In this document: positions 16,066-25,144 of the stretch, in pieces
Position numbering within the stretch: position 1 is the stretch's first letter
Layout of the letters: each line of letters starts with the position of its first letter
NCBI GenBank assembly: GCA_945829445.1
Contig: CALZUY010000002.1
Span: 1 to 64,000, forward strand
DNA: 64,000 nucleotides
From: Butyricicoccus_A sp945486175
GTDB taxonomy: Bacteria > Bacillota > Clostridia > Oscillospirales > Butyricicoccaceae
Reading direction: 5' to 3'
Notes under the pieces: model-generated
Told to the model about the DNA's origin: nothing
Databases searched by the model: none
The model's input: only the letters and a program-made list of their open reading frames with translations
Program-made: the position numbers and the translations under genes

Positions 16066-18183
16066 ATGAAAACGAGAATACTTTCTGTTCTTCTCGCCGG
16101 TGCACTGCTCTTCGGCGGGACAGGTGAATTTGCAGTTTCCGCGCAGGCGGTTGAATCCGAGCCTGCGGTACAGGAACAGACCTCAGCCGATGTGCAAAGC
16201 ATCTCCATTCATCCGAATGTGCTCTGGATGCGGACCGGTGAGCAGAGACAGGTCACCGTTTCCATCCTGCCGGATGACGCTGATGAAACGGTTTCGTGGT
16301 CGAGCAGCGATCCCGCTGTCTGTTCTGTCAGCGATGACGGCACAGTCACCGCACAGAGCGACGGTACAGCGGAGGTGACCGCCCAGGCAGGCAGCGTGTC
16401 AGCGGTCTGTACCGTGCAGGTCGGTCTCAGCGCACCACAGCTTTCCGACATCGTCATTGATGACCAACAGCATGCGTCCCTGTCGTGGGGGGCTGTCGCG
16501 GACTGTGATGGCTATCGCGTTTCGCGCCGCGCGTCTGAAGCAGATGAATGGGAAGACATGGAAACCCTGACAGGGACAAGCTGGACGGATACGACCATGG
16601 CTGCCGCCAGCGGATGGCAGTATGCCGTGCGCGCCTATAAGCTGCGCAACAGCCAGACCGATGACCCGGAAACCCTTTGGAGCGACTATGCCTTCGCAGA
16701 GGTTCCCGTGGTCGAGCAGCAGCCTGACCTCAATGTCCCCGCACGGCCGGCTGCCCCGGTGCTGGCCGGAGCAGAAGCCCTGTCCTCCGGTGGCATCCGT
16801 GTCAGCTGGAATGCTGTATCCGGTGCGAGCGGCTACCGCGTGTACCGCAAAAACGGCAGTGAATGGCAGCTGCTTCACATCATCAAAAACCCATCTGCAA
16901 CCAGCTATGTCGATGCTTCTGCAGAACCTGCCACTACATATACATATACTGTCCGCGCATTCAGCCGCGGCGGCACAAAGATTTTACTCAGCGGTTTTGA
17001 TGCTGCGGGCGTTTCCGCCACAGCAGTCTCCGTCTCCGTACCGCATCTCGAAGAGGTTTCCTCGAGTGCCTATGACCGCCTGACTGTCACCTGGACCGCA
17101 GTGCGCAAGGCAGAGGGATATGTCCTCTACCGCCGCACCAGTCCGAATGACAGCTGGACGAAGCTCACAACCATCACCAGCGGTACAACAGACAGCTATA
17201 CCGACACCACCGTGACCTGTGGACAGACCTATTATTACACCCTGTCCGCCTACTGCACCGTGGGCGGCAAGAAGATTTACAGCGCCTATAATGAGACAGG
17301 CATCAGCGGAAAGGCTCTTCCCGCTGCACCCGCACTCAAGAGTGCGGTTTCTGCGAGCGCGACCAGCATCACCCTGACCTGGGGCACGGTCAGCGGCGCA
17401 AGCGGCTACCGCATGTACCGCAGGACGAGCACCTCTGAGGCCTGGACCTGCATCGGCGACCTCACCGGCTCCACGCGCAACAGCTACACCAACACCGGTC
17501 TGAAAACCGGACAGCGCTATTATTACACCGTTGCGGCGTTCTGCAAGCTGTCTGATGGCACCATTGTCAAAGGCCCCTACAATGCCACCGGCATCAGCGC
17601 CGTCCCCACGGCTCCGCCGTATGGCAATGTATATGCTACTTACAGCACCAAGTACAATTCTTCCCAGGTAAACCGCACGACCAACCTCAACATTGCGTGC
17701 AAAACCATCAACGGCACAATTGTCAAGCCGGGGGAAACATTCTCGTTCAACGGCAAGCTCGGCGTCCGCACCCCGGAAAAGGGTTATAAGCCTGCTACCA
17801 TCTTTACCGGCAGCACCGGCACCGCACAGGAGGTCGGCGGCGGCATCTGCCAGGTTGCATCCACGATGTTCAACACCGCACTGCTGGGAAACAACACCAT
17901 TGTGGAGCGCCAGCAGCACTCGCAGAAGGTTTCCTATTGCCCGGTCGGACGCGATGCAGGTATTTATTACGGCTCGAAGGACTTCCGGTTCAAGAACAAC
18001 ACGAACTATAACATCAAGATCAAAGCGTGGATTTCGGACGGTACGCTGACCGTCCAGTTCCTCACAACGGAACAGGTCAAGCCGCCGTCTGTCAGCCTCT
18101 CGGTTTCCAAATCCGGCAACACCTATACGCTGAAGCGCACCGTAAATGGCACAGTCAACTACACCACAAAAAGCACATATTGA
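16066..18183 (+). CDS. Secreted Big2/fibronectin-III/VanW-domain protein
   Basis: A 705-residue exported protein. Residues 1-28 form a signal peptide ending near VSAQA. A Big2 domain follows (about 45-120; ILPDDADETVSWSSSDPAVCSV). Then come four fibronectin type III repeats (about 125-510) with recurring SGYRVYR or GYVLYRR strands and YYYTVAAF-type ends. The C-terminus is a VanW domain (about 545-655) with GETFSFNGKLG and the GGGICQVASTMFNTAL core. VanW domains occur in vancomycin-resistance loci and cell-wall proteins, but their biochemistry is not settled. The Fn3 spacers suggest a surface role. ATG at 16066 follows GGGGAGGGA; it is a single-gene unit. Confidence 0.85.
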   Translation: MKTRILSVLLAGALLFGGTGEFAVSAQAVESEPAVQEQTSADVQSISIHPNVLWMRTGEQRQVTVSILPDDADETVSWSSSDPAVCSVSDDGTVTAQSDGTAEVTAQAGSVSAVCTVQVGLSAPQLSDIVIDDQQHASLSWGAVADCDGYRVSRRASEADEWEDMETLTGTSWTDTTMAAASGWQYAVRAYKLRNSQTDDPETLWSDYAFAEVPVVEQQPDLNVPARPAAPVLAGAEALSSGGIRVSWNAVSGASGYRVYRKNGSEWQLLHIIKNPSATSYVDASAEPATTYTYTVRAFSRGGTKILLSGFDAAGVSATAVSVSVPHLEEVSSSAYDRLTVTWTAVRKAEGYVLYRRTSPNDSWTKLTTITSGTTDSYTDTTVTCGQTYYYTLSAYCTVGGKKIYSAYNETGISGKALPAAPALKSAVSASATSITLTWGTVSGASGYRMYRRTSTSEAWTCIGDLTGSTRNSYTNTGLKTGQRYYYTVAAFCKLSDGTIVKGPYNATGISAVPTAPPYGNVYATYSTKYNSSQVNRTTNLNIACKTINGTIVKPGETFSFNGKLGVRTPEKGYKPATIFTGSTGTAQEVGGGICQVASTMFNTALLGNNTIVERQQHSQKVSYCPVGRDAGIYYGSKDFRFKNNTNYNIKIKAWISDGTLTVQFLTTEQVKPPSVSLSVSKSGNTYTLKRTVNGTVNYTTKSTY

Positions 18184-18198
18184 TTCGCTGACACACAA

Positions 18199-18230
18199 AA
18201 GGCGGAGACCAGAGGTCTCCGCCTTCTTTT
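18199..18230 (+). terminator. Terminator between the VanW-domain gene and moaC
   Basis: Twelve-base arms AAGGCGGAGACC/GGTCTCCGCCTT and CTTTTT. The stop codon of the convergent moaC gene starts at its edge. Confidence 0.88.
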
Positions 18231-18703
18231 TATTCCTCCCGCCGGAATTCCCCCGACTTTCCGCCGCTTTTGTGCAGCAGGTAAATCTCATCAATGCGCA
18301 TGCTCCGGTCGGCCGCCTTGCACATGTCATAGACCGTCAGTGCGGCGGTCGATGCCGCTGTCAGTGCTTCCATCTCAATGCCGGTCTTCCAGGTGCACCG
18401 CGCAGTCACAACAATGCGCAGCTGTGTGTCGTTCTGCGGCTCGATGTCCACTGTGACATTGTCAATCGGAATGGCATGGCACATCGGGATCAGCTCTGCC
18501 GTGCGCTTCGCCGCCATAATGCCTGCGATACGCGCGCAGCCGAGCACATCGCCCTTTTTTGCCTGATCGGACAGGATCATGCGCATGGTTTCCGGCTGCA
18601 TTGTCACAACTGCCTGTGCCTGTGCTTCGCGCCGCGTGATATCCTTTTCCCCGACATCCACCATATGCGCATCGCCCTGCTCATTGATGTGTGTCAGCTT
18701 CAT
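18230..18703 (-). CDS. moaC: Cyclic pyranopterin monophosphate synthase MoaC
   Basis: Forms cyclic pyranopterin monophosphate in molybdopterin synthesis. Of 157 residues, KKGDVLGCARIAGIMAAKRT, the catalytic-site LIPMCHAIPI and the GIEMEALTAASTAALTVYDMCKA block are all present, and the length is normal. Its start overlaps the stop of the DUF1638 gene by four bases (ATGA), so the two are co-translated. No other molybdopterin gene is nearby. Confidence 0.96.
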   Translation of the reverse strand: MKLTHINEQGDAHMVDVGEKDITRREAQAQAVVTMQPETMRMILSDQAKKGDVLGCARIAGIMAAKRTAELIPMCHAIPIDNVTVDIEPQNDTQLRIVVTARCTWKTGIEMEALTAASTAALTVYDMCKAADRSMRIDEIYLLHKSGGKSGEFRREE

Positions 18704-19464
18704 GCCTTTCCCTCCCAGTCGTCAATTTCGCAGGGAACACTGCGGAATTTCCGGTCGGTGTAATCCGCTTCAATACGGCTGTGCGGCGGGCAGGTCAAAA
18801 AGCGCGCATCGTCCCATGGGCCGTTTACGAGTGCATCCAGATACGTCATGCTGCCGTCTATCTTTTTGAATTCCCAGCCAAAGTCCTCTGCTGCCTGCCG
18901 TGCATATGCCTCGTGTTCCGGACAGTCGCCATACGGGCAGGTGATATACCCGCAGTATGTATAATTCGTCATCCAGTTATTCGTGCATTCCATCAGGTAA
19001 TCCGCATTTTCTTCGCCGTATTCCTCTACATACGCTGCGCGCTGGAGGCGGTAATTTTCCTTCGACGGCGTAAATGCCTGTTCAATCCAGCCGCGGTTGT
19101 ACCAATACGCGCCCGGCATGCTGCGGAACAGCTCGCGGTAGCGCTCTGCTGAGCCGAGAAACAGCGAAATGCAGTCATCACATCGCGGCACGACAACCGG
19201 CAGTGTCCGGCTGCGCAGGCCGAGCACGCCGTTGGAGCACAGTCCATATGCCAGCACAATCGCATCAAACCGCAGGTTTTCCCGCAGTGTTTCATTCTCG
19301 CGCTCCACAGCGTCGATGGCCTTTTGCAGCTCGGCACGCAGAATATCCGGCGTATCATGCAGTCCCTGCCGCAGCCACCACACGCGCACAACATGGCTGC
19401 TCTCCGCTGTCAGCCTGCTGATTTCCCGGTTCATGACCATGCATCCGATCAGTGCTATCCTCAT
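18700..19464 (-). CDS. DUF1638 domain protein
   Basis: A 254-residue cytoplasmic protein. The N-terminal RIALIGCMVMNREI, YGLCSNGVLGLRS and PRCDDCISLFLGS motifs are typical of DUF1638, as is the later TPSKENYR...YGDCPEHEAYAR region. Function is unknown; relatives in Clostridia and methanogens tend to lie beside corrinoid methyltransferase or corrinoid-activation genes, as here, where it is divergent from the ASKHA pair. Several conserved cysteines could bind metal. ATG at 19464 follows GGAGGAGA. Confidence 0.8.
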   Translation of the reverse strand: MRIALIGCMVMNREISRLTAESSHVVRVWWLRQGLHDTPDILRAELQKAIDAVERENETLRENLRFDAIVLAYGLCSNGVLGLRSRTLPVVVPRCDDCISLFLGSAERYRELFRSMPGAYWYNRGWIEQAFTPSKENYRLQRAAYVEEYGEENADYLMECTNNWMTNYTYCGYITCPYGDCPEHEAYARQAAEDFGWEFKKIDGSMTYLDALVNGPWDDARFLTCPPHSRIEADYTDRKFRSVPCEIDDWEGKA

Positions 19465-19495
19465 TTCTCTCTCCTCCGTTTGCTTTGCTACCGCA

Positions 19496-19524
19496 AGTAT
19501 ACCGCCACTTTCCGCGCGCCGCAA
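19496..19524 (-). promoter_or_regulatory. Promoter of the DUF1638-moaC operon
   Basis: On the minus strand TTGCGG, 17 bases, TATACT, about 30 bases before the start. Confidence 0.65.
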
Positions 19525-19620
19525 GCGTTTTTCCCGCATTGGAGAAAATCGTTTGAAAATCGGTCAATTTTGTCATAAAGCAATTGACAATCGTTCTATA
19601 CAGGCGGCAGAAAAACAGGG

Positions 19621-19626
19621 TATAAT
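19621..19626 (+). promoter_or_regulatory. -10 element of the ASKHA operon
   Basis: A perfect TATAAT 53 bases before the start, with no acceptable -35 at the right distance (the nearest TTGACA is 31 bases up). This suggests an activator-dependent promoter. Confidence 0.4.
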
Positions 19627-19678
19627 AAGGTATTACAAGTATATGGGGAATTTTATCCCCCAGGGAAGGGAGACTGCC

Positions 19679-21721
19679 ATGAAGCTCGCAATTGGCATCG
19701 ACACCGGCGGCACATGCACCGACGCCGTTTTATATGACTTTGATACTGGAACTGTCCTGTGCCGCAACAAGGCACTGACCACCTATGATGACCTGACGTG
19801 CGGCATTCTGGAAGCGCTCGACGGGCTGGACCCTGTCCTGTGCCGGCAGGCCGCTGTTGCCGGTCTGTCCACCACGCTCGCCACAAATGCCTGTGTCGAG
19901 GGCAAATTCCGCCGCCCGCGCCTGCTCCTGCTCGGCATTGACCGCACCGGCATCGAACGCTATGGTGCGGATTACGGCTTTTCCGACCCGGATGATATCC
20001 GCTATCTGCCCTGCCGCACCACCATCACCGGCCAGATTGAACAGCAGCCCGACTGGGATTTTTTGCGTGCGCACGCAAAGGAATGGTTTTCCGATGTCGA
20101 AGGCTGCGCAGTCTGTGAAGTATATGGCATCCGCAACGGCGGCGTACTGGAAAAGCAGGCCGCACAGATTGTCCAGGAAGAAACCGGTCTGCCGACCGTA
20201 TGTGCAAGCACTCTGTTCGGCGGATTGTCCAGCCTGGAACGCGCGGCAAGCGCTGTGCTCAACGCAGGCCTGCTCCCGCTGACGCAGGACTTTCTCGAAG
20301 CCGTCCAGCGTGCCTTCCGCGCGCGCGGCATTTCGGCGGAAATCTACATTGTCCGCTCTGACAGCAGCCTGATGGGCCTCAAATACTCCGCAGAGCATGC
20401 CGTGGAAACACTGCTCTCCGGCCCGGCCGCATCCGCTCTCGGCGGCAGCGCACTCGCCGCAGAGGACGCTGCCATTATCGTCGACATCGGCGGCACGACG
20501 ACCGATGTCGCCCTGATCGAACACGGTGCACCGCTGCTCTCGGAAGACGGCATCCGTGTCGGACAGTGGAAAACACTGGTACGCGGCCTGTTTGCGACTT
20601 CATTCGCGCTGGGCGGAGACAGCGCTGTGCGCTGGGATAAAACCGGCATGCTGACCCTCGGCCCGGATCGTGTCATTCCGCTGTGCGTACTCGCCTCCCG
20701 CAATCCGGAAATCACCGAAATCCTGCGCGCGCAGGTAGAGCGTGTCCCGTCTCATACCCTGCCTCTGCACGAATTTCTGACGCTCAACCGTGCAGACTGG
20801 TACACACTCCCGCTGACAGAGGAAGAAATCCGCGTATGCCGCGTGCTGGAGAACGGCCCGAAGAGCCTGCAGCAGGTCGCAGATGCGCTCGGTGTCGACA
20901 AGTATTATCTGCGGACACAATCGCTGGAACGCACCGGTGTCATCCTGCGTGCCGGCCTGACGCCGACGGATATCATGCATGTGCGCGGTGATTACACCGC
21001 ATATGACCGCAAGACCTCCCTTCTCGCCGCGCGTTTTGTCGCGCAGTCGCTGGACACAAGCCTGGAAGAGCTGTGCAGAGAGGTCTATGAACATATTTCA
21101 CGCGAGGTATTCTATGCCGTGGCACAGATGCTGCTCGAGCATGCCTCGCCGCACTTCCGGCAGAAGGGACTGGATAGCGGCATCCGTGAGCTGCTGCGCA
21201 TGCAGTGGGAAACACGCAATTCCGGCAGCCCGTCGCTGCTGCAATACGCCTTCCGCTCCACAGCACCGCTCGTCGGCATCGGCGGGCCTGTACATCTGTT
21301 CCTCCCCGAAGCCGCAAAGGCGCTCGGCGCGCCGTGTATCATTCCCGACTGTGCTGCTGTTGCAAACGCAGTCGGTGCAGTCACCGGCCAGATGTCGGTC
21401 TCTGCTTCCGCAGAAATCCGCCCGCATGGACTGTCCCCTGAAGACGACGAACAGGGCGATTTCGAGGTGCTCTGTGAGGGCGATGCTCCGGCATATTTTG
21501 CCAGCGAAGAAGAAGCGGTCATCTGGAGCACCGGCCGCCTGAAGGCACTGACAGAGCAGCGCCTGCGCGACCAGGGCGCAGTCGGCATTCTGTCGTTTGA
21601 AACGGTCACAGATGACATGACCTCGGCAGCAGGTGCCGGACGCATCCGGCTTGCCATCCGCGTCACCGTGACCGCAAGCACCCATCTCAGCACCGATCAC
21701 AAGGAGGATTCGCATGTTTGA
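19679..21721 (+). CDS. Hydantoinase/oxoprolinase-family ASKHA protein
   Basis: A 680-residue member of the hydantoinase A/oxoprolinase family. The N-terminal GIDTGGTCTDAVLYD phosphate loop, AGLSTTLATNACVEG, the second loop VDIGGTTTDVALIE (about residue 270) and ALGGDSAVRW mark the actin-like ATPase fold. An inserted helix-turn-helix-like segment (about 390-425; NGPKSLQQVADALGVDKYYL) precedes GLTPTDIMHVRG. Members next to corrinoid genes are thought to serve corrinoid protein maturation or activation rather than hydantoin hydrolysis. GGGAAGGGAG precedes the ATG. It overlaps the next gene by eight bases. Confidence 0.88.
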   Translation: MKLAIGIDTGGTCTDAVLYDFDTGTVLCRNKALTTYDDLTCGILEALDGLDPVLCRQAAVAGLSTTLATNACVEGKFRRPRLLLLGIDRTGIERYGADYGFSDPDDIRYLPCRTTITGQIEQQPDWDFLRAHAKEWFSDVEGCAVCEVYGIRNGGVLEKQAAQIVQEETGLPTVCASTLFGGLSSLERAASAVLNAGLLPLTQDFLEAVQRAFRARGISAEIYIVRSDSSLMGLKYSAEHAVETLLSGPAASALGGSALAAEDAAIIVDIGGTTTDVALIEHGAPLLSEDGIRVGQWKTLVRGLFATSFALGGDSAVRWDKTGMLTLGPDRVIPLCVLASRNPEITEILRAQVERVPSHTLPLHEFLTLNRADWYTLPLTEEEIRVCRVLENGPKSLQQVADALGVDKYYLRTQSLERTGVILRAGLTPTDIMHVRGDYTAYDRKTSLLAARFVAQSLDTSLEELCREVYEHISREVFYAVAQMLLEHASPHFRQKGLDSGIRELLRMQWETRNSGSPSLLQYAFRSTAPLVGIGGPVHLFLPEAAKALGAPCIIPDCAAVANAVGAVTGQMSVSASAEIRPHGLSPEDDEQGDFEVLCEGDAPAYFASEEEAVIWSTGRLKALTEQRLRDQGAVGILSFETVTDDMTSAAGAGRIRLAIRVTVTASTHLSTDHKEDSHV

Positions 21722-23225
21722 ACTGACTATCTGTACGGGCGGAAACCGCCGCACCATTCCGGCGGCAGCCGGACAGCTTGTGAGCGACCTGCTTCAGCAA
21801 TATATCCCGTCGTTTGCACTTCCCTGTGCAGGAAATCACACCTGCGGCAAATGCCGTGTCCATGTCGAGGGCGCGGTGGAGCCTGCCGGAGAGAGTGAAA
21901 CGCGCCTGCTCGGCACGCAGGCACTTGCAGAAGGCGTGCGTCTGGCATGTGCCTGCCGCATCCAGGGCAATACCGTGGTGACACTGCACGACGAGGGCGC
22001 ATCCAAAATCGTCGCATGGTACAAAACCCCGGACTATCAACGAACGGAAACCGGCTGTGGCTTTGCCGTTGACATCGGCACGACAACGGTTGCCGTGCAG
22101 CTGCTCGACCGCGCAAGCGGCGCTGTGCTGGCAGAACGCCTCGCGGAGAATGCCCAGCGCGGCTATGGTGCAGACGTCATCTCCCGCATTGAAGCGTGCA
22201 AAACCGTCGGTCTCAACGTGCTGTCCGACCGCATCGCGGAGCAAATCGAAGAAATGGCGCAGGAATGCCTGCGCGAAGCCGGTATTTCCCAGGTGGAGGA
22301 ATCAGTTGTCACAGGAAATTCCACGATGCTACACCTGTATGAAGGGCTTGATCCGGCCTCGCTTGCGGTTATACCGTTCGATGTGCAGTCCTATTTCGGT
22401 TGCTACAGCCGCCGTACGCTTGCAGGCGCACCAGTTTATCTGCCGCGCTGTGTCGGCGCCTATGTCGGCGCGGACATCACCTGCGCGATTCTCGCCGCCG
22501 ACCTGATGAACGGCGGCATCCAGCTGCTGACCGACATCGGTACAAATGGTGAAATGGCACTGGCATGGAACGGAAAGCTGCTGTGCTGTTCGACGGCGGC
22601 AGGCCCTGCGTTTGAGGGCGCCGGCCTGAGCTGCGGTATGCCCGCTGCCCCCGGTGCCATCCGCAAGGTGACCGAGCAAAACGGAACTATCACCTATGAA
22701 ACCGTCGGAAAGCAACCTGCCTGCGGCATCTGCGGCTCCGGCATTCTGGACGCCCTGTCTGTCATGCTGAAAACCGGCATCATCGACGACTCCGGTTATC
22801 TGGAAAACGAGGACGGCGATGAGGACGATGTGTGGGAAATCGGTAGCAGCGGCGTGAAAATTACACAGCGCGATGTGCGCCAGATCCAGCTTGCAAAATC
22901 CGCGATTTGTGCAGGCCTGATTACGCTGCTCGAACACGAAGGGCTGTCGGTGGATGAGGTCTCCCGTTTTGTCATCGCAGGCGGCTTCGGCAATACCATC
23001 AATCAGGACTCCGCCGCGGAGATCGGCCTCTTCCCCGCAGGACTGCGTGACCGGACATCCTTCATCGGAAACGGCGCGCTCGGCGGTGCCGGCATGCTGC
23101 TGATGAACCGCAGCCTGCGCGGGCAGACGGAACAGATGGCACAGAATGCGGTCGAGCTGTCGCTTTCAACCAGCGCGGAATTTATGGATTATTATGTCGA
23201 CTGCATGTCATTTATGCAGTTTTAA
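21714..23225 (+). CDS. [2Fe-2S] corrinoid-activating ASKHA protein (RACE/AcsV type)
   Basis: A 503-residue protein that should reduce inactive Co(II) corrinoid with ATP so that it can accept methyl groups again. The N-terminal ferredoxin domain has Cys38, Cys44, Cys47 and Cys79, the CX5CX2C...C pattern of a plant-type [2Fe-2S] cluster. The activator domain shows FAVDIGTTTVAVQLLD, VVTGNSTMLHL, LLTDIGTNGEMAL, CGICGSGILDAL and AGGFGNTINQ. It is shorter than typical 600-residue homologues, with a compact linker. AAGGAGG precedes the ATG; it is coupled to the hydantoinase-like gene. Confidence 0.93.
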   Translation: MFELTICTGGNRRTIPAAAGQLVSDLLQQYIPSFALPCAGNHTCGKCRVHVEGAVEPAGESETRLLGTQALAEGVRLACACRIQGNTVVTLHDEGASKIVAWYKTPDYQRTETGCGFAVDIGTTTVAVQLLDRASGAVLAERLAENAQRGYGADVISRIEACKTVGLNVLSDRIAEQIEEMAQECLREAGISQVEESVVTGNSTMLHLYEGLDPASLAVIPFDVQSYFGCYSRRTLAGAPVYLPRCVGAYVGADITCAILAADLMNGGIQLLTDIGTNGEMALAWNGKLLCCSTAAGPAFEGAGLSCGMPAAPGAIRKVTEQNGTITYETVGKQPACGICGSGILDALSVMLKTGIIDDSGYLENEDGDEDDVWEIGSSGVKITQRDVRQIQLAKSAICAGLITLLEHEGLSVDEVSRFVIAGGFGNTINQDSAAEIGLFPAGLRDRTSFIGNGALGGAGMLLMNRSLRGQTEQMAQNAVELSLSTSAEFMDYYVDCMSFMQF

Positions 23226-23234
23226 AAAATGCAG

Positions 23235-23271
23235 CAGCGGTATCCGGAAATCCGGATACCGCTGTTTTTTT
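23235..23271 (+). terminator. Terminator of the ASKHA operon
   Basis: Arms CAGCGGTATCCGGA/TCCGGATACCGCTG with an AA loop, then TTTTTTT. A very strong hairpin that also faces the convergent serine hydrolase gene. Confidence 0.92.
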
Positions 23272-23284
23272 CGCTGCACAAAAA

Positions 23285-24256
23285 CTATTCCATCTCAAAC
23301 ATTGGTTCGATATACTGCTGAATCAGTCCGACACTGTCGGGTGCGTTCGGTGTAAAAAGTGCGGCAATGGAAACCACCAGCTGCTTCTCCGGGTTCACAT
23401 AAACCGCGTTTCCGCCATCGCCCAGAGCTGCATAGCTGCCTTCCTGTTCGTCGACCACCCACCAGAGATAGCCATACGACAGATTGCCGCACCGGCTGTG
23501 CATCCGCGTGCTCTCCGCAATCCATGAAGCCGGCAGAAGCTGTCTGCCGGCCCAGCTTCCGCCGTTTGCATACAGCTGTCCGATTTTTGCCAGATCGGCA
23601 GGCGTCAGGGCAAGTCCCCAGCTCGCTGTATGAACGCCCTGCGGGTCGGCAATCCAGCCCGGAGCATGCTTCTGTTCTGCATAAAAGGCAAACTGCTCCT
23701 CCCTGCTGTGCAGCGGGATGCTGCACACATCGGCAATGCCGAGCGGCAAAAACAGATGTTCCCTGGCAAAGTCGAGCACCGGCTGGCCTGTCGCACGGAC
23801 GAGAATACCGGACAGAATATGCGCCCCGATGATGGGCGAATACAAAAATTGCCCGGTATATTCCCCGCCCAGAAAATCCAATGCGGCCCCTACCCAGTTT
23901 TCACTCGCAAAAAACGCCTCATATGGCTCCTCTTTGTACCGGAAGGGTGCTGTCATGGTAAGCAGCTGCCGGATGGTGACATTCTGTGCAGCCGGATCTC
24001 TGGCTGTACATGCCGGGAAAAAGTCCCATATGTTCTGATCCACGCTCTCGATACCGCCCTGTGCAATGGCGATGCCAATCAGCGCGGAAACAACGCTTTT
24101 CGTCACGGAAAACACATGGACGGCGTCATCCGCAGAAAATCCATTCCAATGGTTCTCATACACGGCTGTGTTATTTTTCCGCACAACAATACCTGTAATA
24201 TTTGGATATGCGCGGCTTACTGCCGCTTCCAACTGCTCCAATCGTTCCAGATTCAT
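23285..24256 (-). CDS. Serine hydrolase, class C beta-lactamase family
   Basis: A 323-residue cytoplasmic hydrolase. The nucleophile motif SxxK is in FSVTKSVVS (about 75-83), and GYLWWVVDEQ with GDGGNAVYV in the C-terminus replaces the KTG-like motif. Members include esterases, D-aminopeptidases and amide hydrolases; no signal peptide is present and antibiotic resistance is not implied. ATG at 24256 follows AAGGAGA by nine bases. It sits inside the corrinoid region, so it might release a substrate for that pathway (speculative). Confidence 0.82.
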   Translation of the reverse strand: MNLERLEQLEAAVSRAYPNITGIVVRKNNTAVYENHWNGFSADDAVHVFSVTKSVVSALIGIAIAQGGIESVDQNIWDFFPACTARDPAAQNVTIRQLLTMTAPFRYKEEPYEAFFASENWVGAALDFLGGEYTGQFLYSPIIGAHILSGILVRATGQPVLDFAREHLFLPLGIADVCSIPLHSREEQFAFYAEQKHAPGWIADPQGVHTASWGLALTPADLAKIGQLYANGGSWAGRQLLPASWIAESTRMHSRCGNLSYGYLWWVVDEQEGSYAALGDGGNAVYVNPEKQLVVSIAALFTPNAPDSVGLIQQYIEPMFEME

Positions 24257-24284
24257 GCTGTCATTCTCCTTGTATTCTGTTATC

Positions 24285-24296
24285 AAGGATATCCTT
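24285..24296. promoter_or_regulatory. Twelve-base palindrome near the serine hydrolase start
   Basis: AAGGATATCCTT, perfectly symmetric, lies between the -10 (24303-24308) and the ribosome site, a typical repressor position. Confidence 0.45.
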
Positions 24297-24302
24297 AAAG
24301 TC

Positions 24303-24331
24303 AGAATATAATGATTAAAAATTTTTTTCAA
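24303..24331 (-). promoter_or_regulatory. Promoter of the serine hydrolase gene
   Basis: On the minus strand TTGAAA, 17 bases, TATTCT. Confidence 0.6.
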
Positions 24332-24381
24332 GCCCTTTTTCACACAAAATCCGGAAAATATCGCACTTTTTATGCGGGCAT

Positions 24382-24417
24382 AAAAAAATCCCTGCGGAGT
24401 GGCTCCACAGGGATTTC
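24382..24417 (-). terminator. Terminator of the corrinoid protein gene
   Basis: Arms ATCCCTG/CAGGGAT with inner GGAG/CTCC pairs and seven T on the minus strand. Confidence 0.88.
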
Positions 24418-24430
24418 CTTTGTCCAAAAA

Positions 24431-25063
24431 TTATTCAAAATACTCCATAACAGCATCCGCTGCGCTTGCTGCGTCAGGGGTGTAGCGGTCTGCGCCAATC
24501 TGGTCACAGAAGGTCTGGGTAATCGGTGCGCCGCCGATCATAATCTTGACCTTGCCCTTCATCTCGGAAGCCTGAACTGCCTCAACAACGTTGCGCATCT
24601 CGCCCATCGTGGTGGTCAGCAGTGCGGAGCAGCAGATAACCTTTGCGTCGTTTTCACGGGCTGCATCCAGGAACTTGTCAACCGGTACGTCAACGCCCAG
24701 GTCGATGACCTTCAGGCCCTTGCCTTCCATCATCATGCGAACAAGGTTCTTGCCGATGTCGTGCATATCGCCCTTAACAGTGCCGAGAACGACTGTGCCC
24801 TTTTCCTCTACGCCGTCTGCTACCAGATGCGGACGCAGGATCTCAATGCCACGGTTCATTGCACGTGCTGCAACCAGAACTTCCGGTACGAATACTTCGT
24901 TATTCTTAAACTTCTGGCCGATGATGTTCATGCCGTCCAGCAGACCATCCTGCAGGATTTCGCTTGCCGGAATGCCTTCATCCAGTGCCTGCTGTACACA
25001 TGCCTTTACCTTCGGTGCGCGGCCCTTCTGCAGCCATTCGCTGATTTCATTTAAAATGCTCAT
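24431..25063 (-). CDS. Methyltransferase cognate corrinoid protein
   Basis: A 210-residue corrinoid carrier of the MtbC/MttC/MtmC type that receives methyl groups on cobalt. Residues 1-88 form the helical cap (LQDGLLDGMNIIGQKFKNNEVFVPEVL). The Rossmann cobalamin domain has the base-off motif GDMHDIGKN with cobalt ligand His101, then CSALLTTTM and IMIGGAP. GAGGAG lies eight bases before the ATG. Upstream only an isolated TATGAT -10 (25145-25150) is seen, so expression probably needs an activator. It is a single-gene unit, separate from its methyltransferases. Confidence 0.94.
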   Translation of the reverse strand: MSILNEISEWLQKGRAPKVKACVQQALDEGIPASEILQDGLLDGMNIIGQKFKNNEVFVPEVLVAARAMNRGIEILRPHLVADGVEEKGTVVLGTVKGDMHDIGKNLVRMMMEGKGLKVIDLGVDVPVDKFLDAARENDAKVICCSALLTTTMGEMRNVVEAVQASEMKGKVKIMIGGAPITQTFCDQIGADRYTPDAASAADAVMEYFE

Positions 25064-25144
25064 ATGATATTCTCCTCTCAACAATTCCTGTTTTAACAAC
25101 TCCGCAGGCAGTGTCCTGAACTCCTCTGCCCTTTTGTTGTATCT

